A stretch of DNA of 64,000 nt, from contig CANQOY010000001.1 of assembly GCA_947625605.1 (NCBI GenBank), positions 124,001 through 188,000 of the forward strand, given 5' to 3'. This stretch comes from an uncultured Clostridia bacterium. Lineage in GTDB: Bacteria > Bacillota > Clostridia > Christensenellales > Borkfalkiaceae. Shown here piece by piece: positions 44,105-52,027 of the stretch (within the stretch, counting starts at the first letter, position 1; the number at the start of each line of letters is the position of its first letter). The notes under the pieces were generated by a model. It saw nothing but the letters and a program-made list of their open reading frames with translations. It was not told the DNA's origin and did not search any database. The position numbers were made by a program, and so were the translations under genes.

Positions 44105-44176
44105 GTCAAGTAAAAACGCTTGACGGGTGATTCTATGTCTGCTATAATGGATCGTAGTCAAGGGGAATTGCTTGAC
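44101..44176 (+). promoter_or_regulatory. ylxM-ffh promoter bracketed by two identical inverted repeats
   Basis: Promoter: -35 TTGACG (44120-44125), 17-base spacer, -10 TATAAT (44143-44148). Inverted repeat 1, GTCAAG-N8-CTTGAC (44105-44124), extends to ACCCGTCAAG/CTTGACGGGT and contains the -35 hexamer. Inverted repeat 2, GTCAAG-N8-CTTGAC (44157-44176), lies just past the expected transcription start. Same arms, same spacing, centres 52 bases apart, close to five helical turns. This is the layout of a repressor acting at two sites; the regulator is unknown. Confidence 0.7.
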
Positions 44177-44187
44177 GGGAGGGGAGT

Positions 44188-44613
44188 ATGCCGATCGCGA
44201 CGGTCAAAAGCGCCGCCTCGGAAGAGGGAGCGATCTCGGGCGAGAGACTCAAATATCTTCGTCTGTGGGATATTTACGGCTCTCTCCTCACGGAGACGCA
44301 GCGGGAATTTTGCGAGCTGTACTACCTCTGCGACCTCTCCCTCTCCGAAATTGCGGAAGAAAAGGGCGTGACCAAGCAATCCGTTTCCGACACCCTCAAA
44401 AAAAGCAGAGAGATTTTGGAGCACTACGAGGAAAAACTGCATGTGGACGAGGGAAACCGCGCGTACGATCTGGCGGTCTCGGACATGATGACAAAGGTTT
44501 CCCGTGCGCTCGCGGAGTTTTCCCAAAGACATCCCGAATTCGCCGAAGAGATCGGCGCGATCGCGGACATGGTATGCGTCGGCGAGGCCGTAAGCCTCAG
44601 TGAGGAGGAATAA
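44188..44613 (+). CDS. ylxM: YlxM family HTH protein (UPF0122)
   Basis: A 141-residue protein of the YlxM/p13 family, usually encoded directly before ffh and reported to associate with the signal recognition particle. It contains a sigma-70 region 4-like helix-turn-helix: ETQREFCELYYLCDLSLSEIAEEKGVTKQSVSDTLKK around residues 35-72. The N-terminal ~18 residues and the C-terminal ~50 exceed the short forms. It shares the promoter with ffh and starts 40 bases after the -10. Because it carries a DNA-binding-like HTH, autoregulation through the nearby inverted repeats is conceivable but unproven. Confidence 0.88.
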   Translation: MPIATVKSAASEEGAISGERLKYLRLWDIYGSLLTETQREFCELYYLCDLSLSEIAEEKGVTKQSVSDTLKKSREILEHYEEKLHVDEGNRAYDLAVSDMMTKVSRALAEFSQRHPEFAEEIGAIADMVCVGEAVSLSEEE

Positions 44614-45933
44614 ATGGCGCTTTTTGCATCGCTTTCGGAGCGGCTCAACCACATATTTTCCAAACTTACAAAGCGCGGCAAGCTCACCGAGCTCGAAATC
44701 CGTCAGGCCATGCGCGAGGTGCGCATCGCCCTTTTGGAGGCAGACGTCAATCTCCGCGTGGCGAAGGATTTCATCGCGCAGGTCTCCGAGAAGGCCGTCG
44801 GCCAGCAGGTCTTGGAGAGCCTCAACCCCGCCCAGCAGGTCATCAAGATCGTCAACGAAGAGCTCATCGCGCTGATGGGCCCCTCCAACGCCAAGCTCGA
44901 AGTCTCCCCGAAGCCGCCCACGGTCATCATGATGTGCGGCCTTCAAGGCGCGGGCAAGACGACCATGTGCGCCAAGCTCGCCGTCCAGCTCAAAAAGCAG
45001 GGCAAGCGGCCGCTCCTCGTCGCAGGGGACATCTATCGTCCCGCCGCGATCGACCAGCTCAAAGTCGTCGGGGGAAAGGCGGGCGCGGAGGTCTTTGAAC
45101 GCGGCACGCAGGATCCCGTCAAGACGGCACGGCAGGCGGTCGAATACGCGAACAAGATGGGCTTCGATACCGTCGTCATCGACACGGCGGGCCGCCTCCA
45201 CATCGACGAGAAGCTCATGCAGGAGCTCGAAAATATCAAGCGGGAGGTGGAGATCACCGAGATCCTCCTCACGGTAGACGCCATGACGGGGCAGGACGCC
45301 GTCAACGTGGCCGAGACGTTCAACAGCCGTTTGGGGGTGACGGGCGTCATCCTCACGAAGCTGGACGGCGATACCCGCGGCGGCGCATGCCTCTCCATCA
45401 AGGCGGTCACGGGCAAGCCCATCAAGTTCATCGGCGTGGGGGAAAAGCTCACCGATCTCGAACCGTTCTATCCCGACCGCATGGCAAGCCGCATTCTCGG
45501 GATGGGCGACGTGCTCTCTCTCATCGAGAGGGCGCAGGAGGCCGTTTCCGAAAAGGAGGCGAAGGAACTCGAAAAGAAGATGCGCGAGAATTCCTTCACG
45601 CTCTCCGACTATCTGACGCAGTTCGAGGCCCTCAAAAAGATGGGCGGCGCGGGGGCGCTCCTTTCCATGCTCCCCGGCGCGGGGAAGATGAAGCTGCGGG
45701 AGAGCGACTTCGACGAGAAGAAGATCGAGCGCATCCGTGCCATCATCCTCTCCATGACGCCGAAAGAACGGGACAACCCGCAGATCATCAACTATTCGCG
45801 CAAGAAGCGGATCGCGATGGGCTCGGGGACGACGTTGCAGGATATCAACCAGCTCCTCAAACAGTTCGAGCAGACCAAACAGCTCATGAAGCAGATGAAG
45901 GGCGGAAAGGGGAGGATGCGGCTTCCGTTCTGA
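44614..45933 (+). CDS. ffh: Signal recognition particle protein Ffh
   Basis: A 439-residue GTPase that, with 4.5S/SRP RNA, recognises signal sequences on nascent proteins. NG domain motifs: GLQGAGKTTMCAKLA, GDIYRPAAIDQL, DTAGRLH, TKLDGDTRGG. The C-terminal M domain has a Met-rich hydrophobic groove and ends MKQMKGGKGRMRLPF. Ribosome site GAGGAGG is 6 bases upstream. No SRP RNA gene was found in this window. Confidence 0.96.
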   Translation: MALFASLSERLNHIFSKLTKRGKLTELEIRQAMREVRIALLEADVNLRVAKDFIAQVSEKAVGQQVLESLNPAQQVIKIVNEELIALMGPSNAKLEVSPKPPTVIMMCGLQGAGKTTMCAKLAVQLKKQGKRPLLVAGDIYRPAAIDQLKVVGGKAGAEVFERGTQDPVKTARQAVEYANKMGFDTVVIDTAGRLHIDEKLMQELENIKREVEITEILLTVDAMTGQDAVNVAETFNSRLGVTGVILTKLDGDTRGGACLSIKAVTGKPIKFIGVGEKLTDLEPFYPDRMASRILGMGDVLSLIERAQEAVSEKEAKELEKKMRENSFTLSDYLTQFEALKKMGGAGALLSMLPGAGKMKLRESDFDEKKIERIRAIILSMTPKERDNPQIINYSRKKRIAMGSGTTLQDINQLLKQFEQTKQLMKQMKGGKGRMRLPF

Positions 45934-45998
45934 TCCCCGCCGCACCCTGAATTTTCAAGAAAAATAAAAAGAGAAATATCTATCGGAGGTAACAAACA

Positions 45999-46292
45999 AT
46001 GGTCAAAATGAGATTGGTCAGAATGGGCGACAAGAAGTCCCCCGTCTACCGCATCGTCGTCGTGGACGCGCGCAAGGCGGCGACGGGAGAGTACATCGAG
46101 AAGATCGGATTCTACGATCCCAAGAGCACGCCCGTCACCCTCGAAGTGGACGCCGAGAAGGCGAAAGATTGGCTCTCAAAGGGCGTTCAGCCCACGGAGA
46201 CCGTCAGAAGTCTCCTCGTGAGAGCGGGCGCGTTGGAGAAGTCCGAAAAGCTCTCCCCGTCCAAGACCAAGGGCAAGAAAAAGAAGAAGTAA
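45999..46292 (+). CDS. rpsP: 30S ribosomal protein S16
   Basis: A 97-residue ribosomal protein beginning [25 protein letters not shown], the S16 signature, with [11 protein letters not shown] following. A Lys-rich tail (KTKGKKKKK) is longer than usual. Strong GGAGG site at 45985-45989. It follows ffh in the same operon. Confidence 0.96.
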   Translation: MVKMRLVRMGDKKSPVYRIVVVDARKAATGEYIEKIGFYDPKSTPVTLEVDAEKAKDWLSKGVQPTETVRSLLVRAGALEKSEKLSPSKTKGKKKKK

Positions 46293-46358
46293 GGCAAGGC
46301 GCCCTTTCCGCACGGGGAGGGGCGGCCTCCGCCAAACCGCAAAAAAGGAGGAAACGAA

Positions 46359-46598
46359 ATGCTGGAACTGATCAAGTACCTCGTAGAGACGTTTGCCGAG
46401 GACAAGGAGCACATCGAATACCGCGTCGAGGAGACGGAGGACGCCATCAACGTCACCGTTCTGCTCGCCGATTCGGATATGGGCAAAGTCATCGGGAAGC
46501 AGGGCAAGATCGCCAAGGCGATCAGAACACTCGTGCGCGCGAGGACCCCGCGCGACTCCAAGAAGTATAACATCGAGATCAAAGAGCGGGAGGCGTGA
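46359..46598 (+). CDS. khpA: KH-domain RNA-binding protein KhpA
   Basis: A 79-residue single KH-domain protein (YlqC/KhpA). The RNA-binding GxxG loop is seen in MGKVIGKQGKIAKAIRTLVRA, and MLELIKYLVETF at the start is typical. KhpA, often with KhpB/Jag, binds many RNAs and affects cell division in Gram-positives. Position after rpsP is conserved. The usual rimM, trmD and rplS do not follow; a strong terminator does. Confidence 0.93.
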   Translation: MLELIKYLVETFAEDKEHIEYRVEETEDAINVTVLLADSDMGKVIGKQGKIAKAIRTLVRARTPRDSKKYNIEIKEREA

Positions 46599-46624
46599 GC
46601 TTCGTTTGCCGCTCCCCTCAAACA

Positions 46625-46672
46625 ACATTCGCGCGGCGGGCATATGTCCCGCCGCGCGAATGTTTTATTTTG
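46625..46672 (+). terminator. Strong terminator after khpA
   Basis: A perfect 16-base-pair stem (46625-46640, 46648-46663) with loop CATATGT, then TTTATTTT. Confidence 0.92.
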
Positions 46673-46750
46673 CACATGTATCCTCGGGCATGGGTATGCG
46701 ATCTTCGCTCAAATGCGCGGGCGCACGAATGTGCCGCGGCGCAGTTCCGC

Positions 46751-46778
46751 AAAAAAAATCCCTCCGAAACGGAGGGAT
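46751..46778 (-). terminator. Terminator of pgi
   Basis: ATCCCTCCG / CGGAGGGAT (46758-46766, 46770-46778). The eight A residues at 46751-46758 give a U-run on the minus strand, just after the pgi stop. Confidence 0.88.
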
Positions 46779-46793
46779 GAGAAGAGCGAAAAT

Positions 46794-48221
46794 TTACACG
46801 ATATAGTCGGGGTCTCCCGCGCACTGCTCGATGTCGTGGCGTTGGAGGTCGTAGCCCTCCTTGCCGAGGAGGGCGAAAGTCGCCTTCTTCCCCGCTTCCA
46901 CACCGGGCTGGTTGAACGTGTTGATGTTGAGCATGGCTCCCGTGTAGGCCGTCTGCATCTCGAAGAGGAAGAGGAGCTGCCCCAGCGTGAACTCGTTGAT
47001 CTCGGGCAGGAAGATGGTGTAGTTGGGCCGTCCCGCCTTCGTGAGGGCGTACGCCGTCGCCTTGTTCTCCGCCTGAATGAGTTCCTCCATCGTATGCCCG
47101 CCGAGGAATGCGACGTCGGGAATGTTCCGGTAGGCGTGCGGGATGGGGGTCTTTTCCTTATAGGAACCCACCGCGAGGAGGGTGATCACCTTGTCGTACG
47201 GGCCCTCGGTATACAGCTGCATCTGGGAATGCTGGTCCGTTGTCCCCAGCGCCTTGACGGGGGTCTGCCCCACATTGCAGGGGCGCCCGTCGAGGGTGAC
47301 ATTCTTGCCGAGGGATTCCGCCCAGAGCTGCGCGTACCAATCCGCAACGCAGCGCAAATTGTCCGAATAGGGCATCATGACGCTGATATTTTTGCCGTTA
47401 TTCATGGAAATGTACTGCAAAGTCGCCGTAAGGAGCGCGGGATTCTTGCGCAGATCGGAGGACTTGCAGAGTTTATCCATGAATGCCGCGCCTTTGAGGA
47501 GCGCCTTGATGTCGATCCCGAGCACGGCCGCGGGCAGAAGGCCGACGGGAGAGAGCTCGGAGAATCTTCCCCCCACGCCGTCGGGGAGCACATAGGATTT
47601 CACGCCGCCGAGCGAGCGGGAGATCTTGACGAGGTTGCCCTTGCGCGCGTCCGTGGTGAAGATGACGTTTTCACGGATGTTGACGCCCGCCTTGACGAGG
47701 AGGTCGGAAATGATGAGGTACTGCGCCATCGTCTCGCTCGTCGCGCCCGACTTGGAGATGACGTTGAAGCAAGTTCTCGTGACGTCGATGACGTCGAGGA
47801 GCTCCTTCATGCGGACGGGGTCTACATTGTCCTCCACATAGAACTTGGGCCCCTTGCGCTTGGACTTGGGCAGATCGTTGTAGTGCAGGTGGCAGAGCGC
47901 GTTGAAAGACATCGCGGGCCCGAGCGCCGAGCCGCCGATGCCGAGCACCACAAAGGCGTCGAATTTCCTGCGAATGAGTTTTGCCGTCTCCAAAATGTCG
48001 GCAACGACTTCGCTCTGGTTGTAGGGGAGCTCTGTCCATCCCATGGAGAGCTCATCCTTGCCGCGGTTCGCGTGTACATAGGCGTGCGCGGCCTTGGCGA
48101 GTTTGCTGTGGGAATGCAGCGTCTTCTCGGAGATGCCCTTTCCCCCGAGATACTTTTCCGTCATGTTGGTGTAGTCCACTGTGATGCGCAACTGTTTGCG
48201 CCTTTCATCCGTCAGCTTCAT
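46794..48221 (-). CDS. pgi: Glucose-6-phosphate isomerase
   Basis: A 475-residue glycolytic enzyme interconverting glucose-6-phosphate and fructose-6-phosphate. SIS-domain motifs are clear: VVLGIGGSALGP near residue 90, VISKSGATSET for the phosphate site, GGRFSELSPVGLLPA, and the C-terminal GQLLFLFEMQTAYTGAMLNINTFNQPGVE. The start at 48221 follows ACGGAGGA; a longer in-frame start at 48302 would run over the promoter. It has its own minus-strand promoter and terminator. Confidence 0.93.
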   Translation of the reverse strand: MKLTDERRKQLRITVDYTNMTEKYLGGKGISEKTLHSHSKLAKAAHAYVHANRGKDELSMGWTELPYNQSEVVADILETAKLIRRKFDAFVVLGIGGSALGPAMSFNALCHLHYNDLPKSKRKGPKFYVEDNVDPVRMKELLDVIDVTRTCFNVISKSGATSETMAQYLIISDLLVKAGVNIRENVIFTTDARKGNLVKISRSLGGVKSYVLPDGVGGRFSELSPVGLLPAAVLGIDIKALLKGAAFMDKLCKSSDLRKNPALLTATLQYISMNNGKNISVMMPYSDNLRCVADWYAQLWAESLGKNVTLDGRPCNVGQTPVKALGTTDQHSQMQLYTEGPYDKVITLLAVGSYKEKTPIPHAYRNIPDVAFLGGHTMEELIQAENKATAYALTKAGRPNYTIFLPEINEFTLGQLLFLFEMQTAYTGAMLNINTFNQPGVEAGKKATFALLGKEGYDLQRHDIEQCAGDPDYIV

Positions 48222-48251
48222 TGCGTCCTCCGTAAATGTCTCACACCTGTT

Positions 48252-48280
48252 ATTATAGCATGATTGCAAATTTATGGCAA
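48252..48280 (-). promoter_or_regulatory. Sigma-A promoter for pgi
   Basis: On the minus strand -35 TTGCCA (48275-48280), 17-base spacer, -10 TATAAT (48252-48257), about 30 bases ahead of the pgi start. Confidence 0.8.
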
Positions 48281-48302
48281 CCAACCGCAGGCGGTTTTGC
48301 AA

Positions 48303-49868
48303 TTATTTTTGCGGAGAAGGCGCGAGGTTTTTCTCTTTGTGCCGCTTGGCGGAGGCGGGAGCTTTCGCCGCCCTGTCCCTCTTCCCGAAAAATTTGCGGA
48401 GGAGGGCGCGGAAATCGAAGAGCTTCAAGAGGTGGAAGGCAATTCCCTCCGCTCCGAGGAGGACGAAGAGGACGATGAGGTGCGCATAGATGTAGTCCAG
48501 CCAGATCATGAGGAGCGCTCTCAGCCCCATGCCCGCCATGGAGAGGAGGAAGGTGACGGCAGAAAGGAGCAAGAAAGATCTTCCCGCGCGGAGCTTGCCC
48601 GTCTTTTTCCTGAGAAGGAGGAGGGAACAGACGGCGGTCAGGGTGTATTCGCATGCCATGCCCACGAGGAGGGCTCCGCTTCCGAGATAGGCGGGCAAGA
48701 TCCATACGCACAGCAGCATGCACGCCGCGCCGCCGAGGAAGAAGAGCAGCGTCTGCCGCTCGCAGCCCATCGAATTGAGCATGCTCGTCGTCACCATCGT
48801 GAGGCTCATGGGGAGCAGGATGAGCGCGCTGCTCTCGATGAGCCTGCCGCTCTCCGCATTCCCGAAGAGGAAGATGCCCACGCCCTCGCCGCAGGCGACG
48901 AAGAGCGGAATGAGCGCCGCCGCGATGAGCAGGGTCGCGTCGAGCGCCTTCTTCACGAGCGCGGAGAGCTTTTCGCGCCGCCCCTTGTAGTAGCATTCCG
49001 AGAGCTCGGGAACGAGCACGAGCGCGATCGAACTGATGAGCGTGTTGGGGATCATGAGAATGGGCATGACCATGCCGCCGACGACGCCGTACGCACTCAT
49101 CGCCCGCGCGGCGCTCATCCCCGCCACCATGAGCCGCATGGGGAAGAGCACGGAGACGAGGGAGCCCACGAGAGAGGAGGCCGTGCGCATGGTCGTAATG
49201 GGCATGGAGGAACGGATCAGGGGCCTCAGCTCGCCCCGCGGGGAGCGCAGCCTTCCCCCCTTTGCGAAGAAGTAGGCCGCGGCGATCGCGAACGAGCAGA
49301 GGTAGGAGATGAGAACGGCGGCCGCGGCAAGGTTGACGTCGGCGATATCCGAGTGCAGAAAGACGAGGAGGACGACGCCCACGATGATCATGACGATCTC
49401 CTCGATGAGTTCGATGAGGGAATAGGCGAAGAAGCGCTTGTTTCCCCAGAAGCTCCCGCGGATGACGGCGTATACCGAGGTGAACGTGAGGCCGACGAGA
49501 ATGATGTAAAAAACGTCTGCGCAGCGGGGGTCGGAGAAGATGCGCGAGAACGGCTTGCGGAGCGCGAAGAGCGCAAAGGTGAGTACCATGCCCGTAACCG
49601 CGGTGATCAAAATGGCTCCCGTCGTGGCGGCCTGTTCTCCCCGGCGGGAGCCGCGCGCACGGTGCTTGGAGATGGTGCGCGAGAGCGTGATGGGCAGCCC
49701 CGAGGAGGCGATCGTGAGAAAGACCGCAAACACGGTGAGGCCCGCCTGATACACGCCGAGCCCTTCGGGGCCGAGCGTGCGCGAGAGGATGATGCGGTAG
49801 ACAAACCCGAGCGCGTGTTCAAAGACGGTGAAGATCGTGACGATGGCCGTGGTCTTGTACAAGTTCAT
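48303..49868 (-). CDS. SpoVB-type polysaccharide/lipid flippase (MOP superfamily)
   Basis: A 521-residue membrane protein with about 14 helices, of the SpoVB/MurJ branch of the MOP exporter superfamily. The N-terminus (FEHALGFVYRIILSRTLGPEGLGVYQ) and ASSGLPITLSRTISKHRA are typical of SpoVB-like proteins, which are linked to spore cortex peptidoglycan or lipid II transport. Basic, Ala-rich C-terminal tail. Whether it acts in sporulation or as a general flippase cannot be told. It is read toward pgi, 81 bases away, but pgi has its own promoter. Confidence 0.85.
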   Translation of the reverse strand: MNLYKTTAIVTIFTVFEHALGFVYRIILSRTLGPEGLGVYQAGLTVFAVFLTIASSGLPITLSRTISKHRARGSRRGEQAATTGAILITAVTGMVLTFALFALRKPFSRIFSDPRCADVFYIILVGLTFTSVYAVIRGSFWGNKRFFAYSLIELIEEIVMIIVGVVLLVFLHSDIADVNLAAAAVLISYLCSFAIAAAYFFAKGGRLRSPRGELRPLIRSSMPITTMRTASSLVGSLVSVLFPMRLMVAGMSAARAMSAYGVVGGMVMPILMIPNTLISSIALVLVPELSECYYKGRREKLSALVKKALDATLLIAAALIPLFVACGEGVGIFLFGNAESGRLIESSALILLPMSLTMVTTSMLNSMGCERQTLLFFLGGAACMLLCVWILPAYLGSGALLVGMACEYTLTAVCSLLLLRKKTGKLRAGRSFLLLSAVTFLLSMAGMGLRALLMIWLDYIYAHLIVLFVLLGAEGIAFHLLKLFDFRALLRKFFGKRDRAAKAPASAKRHKEKNLAPSPQK

Positions 49869-49923
49869 GCCTTATTGTATTCGCACGATGCACATCTTTA
49901 TGAGCCGCCGCATAGAATAGAGA

Positions 49924-50208
49924 ATGAAACTTTTCTTGACGGACCGCAACTTATACCGCGTGAAGAAAGGGCAGACGCTTGCCCTCGTTGCAGAGACGTT
50001 CGGGCTCTCTCCCCGCCTGCTCGCCGAGGAAAACGGGCTTAGTGCAGAGATCTCGGAGGGGCAGATCCTCAAAATTCCCGCGCCGTGCGGGAACCTCTAT
50101 ACGGTGCGCGGCGGAGAGAGCAAGGAGCTCCTCTGCGGCTCGGCGGAAAACTTCCGCAGAAAAAACGGGACGAAGCGCCTCTACGTCGGCCAGACCGTCC
50201 TCATCTGA
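49924..50208 (+). CDS. Small double-LysM protein
   Basis: A 94-residue protein made of two LysM-like modules: YRVKKGQTLALVAETFGLSPRLLAEENG with GQILKIP (residues 11-52), and a shorter YTVRGGESKELLCGSAENFRRKNGTKRLYVGQTVLI (59-94). LysM binds N-acetylglucosamine polymers such as peptidoglycan. There is no signal peptide, so it may act inside the mother cell, for example on the spore, or be exported another way. Only 55 bases separate it from the divergent flippase gene, and the ribosome site is weak. Confidence 0.75.
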   Translation: MKLFLTDRNLYRVKKGQTLALVAETFGLSPRLLAEENGLSAEISEGQILKIPAPCGNLYTVRGGESKELLCGSAENFRRKNGTKRLYVGQTVLI

Positions 50209-50276
50209 CGCACATTTCCCCGCGGAACGGGCATACAATGCAGTAAACCGATAAGGTTGTTTTACGGAGGTAACAA

Positions 50277-50930
50277 ATGTCATTTTTTTCCAATTTTTCA
50301 TCGGATCGCTGCCCCGGCACCATTTCGGGCAATCCGTTGAACGGTCTCTGCGAAAAGGTGTGTATCCAGGCGGAGAAGATCTTCGACGCGGGCATCATTC
50401 AGACGCGTCTTGAAAATTATACCGCCGTGCTCACGAATCCCGTTCCCGCCAATCCTACATATCCGCTCACCTTTGTGAGCGCGCGCTCCGTCTCTTCGAC
50501 GGGAACGGTATCCAACGTCAATGTGGACCGTCAGGGGGAGGGCTGCTGCGCCCGCGTGCAGGCGACCGTCACCCTGCCCATCGAAGTCGCCTATGTCGAT
50601 GCGAACGGCGTCGAGGGGATCGCGGAGAGCGCCATTGTGCTCAACGAGGACGTCCTCATGTTCGTCCCGCAGCCTTCCGTCATGCCGTTTACGGTGACCT
50701 CGGTCGCTTCCTGCGTGGCGCCCAACGGCGTATTCGATCCGACGAGCGGCGGGTTCCTCATCGACGCCTGCGTGACATGTATTCTCAAAATCGCGATGCA
50801 GGTGGAACTCTTGGTCCCCAGCTACGGCTACTGCGCCATTCCGCCCGCACAGGAGTTCTCGCAGGAGGTCTGCACGGGCTTCTTCGAACTTCCGCTCTAC
50901 CCGCAGGGGAAGGCATGCAGCAAGAAGTAA
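50277..50930 (+). CDS. Cysteine-rich conserved protein, possible spore-surface component
   Basis: A 217-residue protein with about 13 Cys, no signal peptide and no membrane helix. It starts MSFFSNFSSDRCPGTISGNPLNGLCEKVCIQ. The middle is a beta-rich region with alternating hydrophobic residues (VTLPIEVAYVDANGVEG) ending in VTSVASC and a CVTCILKIAMQVELLVPSYGYC segment. It resembles cysteine-rich proteins of unknown function I recall from Clostridia; coat or exosporium localisation is a guess based on composition and the adjacent LysM gene. Strong GGAGG site; it ends in a terminator-like hairpin. Confidence 0.6.
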   Translation: MSFFSNFSSDRCPGTISGNPLNGLCEKVCIQAEKIFDAGIIQTRLENYTAVLTNPVPANPTYPLTFVSARSVSSTGTVSNVNVDRQGEGCCARVQATVTLPIEVAYVDANGVEGIAESAIVLNEDVLMFVPQPSVMPFTVTSVASCVAPNGVFDPTSGGFLIDACVTCILKIAMQVELLVPSYGYCAIPPAQEFSQEVCTGFFELPLYPQGKACSKK

Positions 50931-50970
50931 TGCCACATCCCGCACAAAAATCATCTACGGAATCGGAAAA

Positions 50971-50997
50971 GCCGACGCGAAGGCGTCGGCTTTCTTT
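50971..50997 (+). terminator. Terminator between the cysteine-rich gene and cysK
   Basis: GCCGACGC / GCGTCGGC (50971-50978, 50983-50990), GAAG tetraloop, then TTTCTTT. The cysK ribosome site follows directly, so it could also attenuate read-through. No T-box elements were seen. Confidence 0.75.
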
Positions 50998-51010
50998 GGA
51001 GGGAGAAAGA

Positions 51011-51934
51011 ATGACAGAGGTATTTCATGACATTTCGGAAGCGGTCGGGAGAACGCCGCTCTTCGCGTTGCGTCGCTATGCCGCGGTGCACCGCTTGAAC
51101 GCGCGTCTCTTCGCCAAGTTCGAGGGCGCAAATCCCACGGGGAGCGTGAAAGATCGGGTCGCCCTCGCCATGATCGAGGCCGCCGAAGAGCGCGGCGACC
51201 TCCGAAAGGGCGCGACCATCATCGAGCCCACTTCGGGCAATACGGGCATCGGCCTTGCCGCCATCGGAGGCAGCAGAGGGTACCATGTCTGCATTGTTAT
51301 GCCCGAAACCATGTCTGTGGAGCGGCGAAGGATGATGGAGGCGTACGGCGCGGAGATCGTGCTCACCGAGGGCGCGGCGGGGATGCGCGGAGCGATCCGG
51401 CGGGCGGAAGAACTCAGGCAAGAGATCCCGCACAGCGTGATCTTGGGGCAGTTCACCAACCCCGCGAATCCCGCCGTCCACTACCGTACGACGGGCCCCG
51501 AGATCTGGGAAGAGACCGAGGGCGAGGTGGATCTCTTTGTCGCAGGCGTGGGAACGGGCGGCACCGTGACGGGCGCAGGGAGATTTCTCAAAGAGAAAAA
51601 TCCCGCGGTGCGCGTCGTCGCGGTCGAGCCCGCCTCCTCGCCCATGCTCTCAAAGGGCCGCGCGGGGCCGCACAAAATTCAGGGGATCGGAGCGGGTTTT
51701 GTCCCGCAGGTCTTGGACATGGGTGTCGTTGACGAGGTCATCGCGGTGCGGGATGAGGACGCATTCGCCTGCAAAGATGAGGTCGCCCGCGTAGAGGGGC
51801 TTCTCGTAGGCGTCTCCTCGGGTGCGGCGCTCTTCGCAGCCGCCGCGCTCGCCGCGCGCCCCGAAAACGAGGGGAAAAACATCGTGGCCGTCTTTCCCGA
51901 TTCGGGCGACCGATACCTCTCCGCCTCTCACTGA
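51011..51934 (+). CDS. cysK: Cysteine synthase (O-acetylserine sulfhydrylase)
   Basis: A 307-residue PLP enzyme that makes cysteine from O-acetylserine and sulfide. The PLP lysine is K47 in NPTGSVKDR. The substrate loop TSGNTG and the phosphate-binding GTGGTVTG are intact, as is GIGAGFVPQVLD. The ATG at 51011 follows TTGGAGGGAG. A much longer in-frame reading reaching 50777 overlaps the previous gene and is not used. The gene carries four GACATGG-type words. Confidence 0.93.
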   Translation: MTEVFHDISEAVGRTPLFALRRYAAVHRLNARLFAKFEGANPTGSVKDRVALAMIEAAEERGDLRKGATIIEPTSGNTGIGLAAIGGSRGYHVCIVMPETMSVERRRMMEAYGAEIVLTEGAAGMRGAIRRAEELRQEIPHSVILGQFTNPANPAVHYRTTGPEIWEETEGEVDLFVAGVGTGGTVTGAGRFLKEKNPAVRVVAVEPASSPMLSKGRAGPHKIQGIGAGFVPQVLDMGVVDEVIAVRDEDAFACKDEVARVEGLLVGVSSGAALFAAAALAARPENEGKNIVAVFPDSGDRYLSASH

Positions 51935-52027
51935 GATCTCATGCGGCAAGAAGCCACGCGCGCTGCTCCTCTCGGTTCCACATGTGTGTGGGGGCAAGCG
52001 GTTTCGGCGTTTTGTTTTGAAAATTTT

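Noticed and set aside
46644..48263. 539-codon plus-strand frame opposite pgi
   Set aside because: Shadow of pgi, whose motifs, promoter and terminator are all on the minus strand.
50931..51010. T-box or other amino-acid riboswitch ahead of cysK
   Set aside because: Only ~80 bases with a single terminator hairpin; no T-box sequence or specifier loop.
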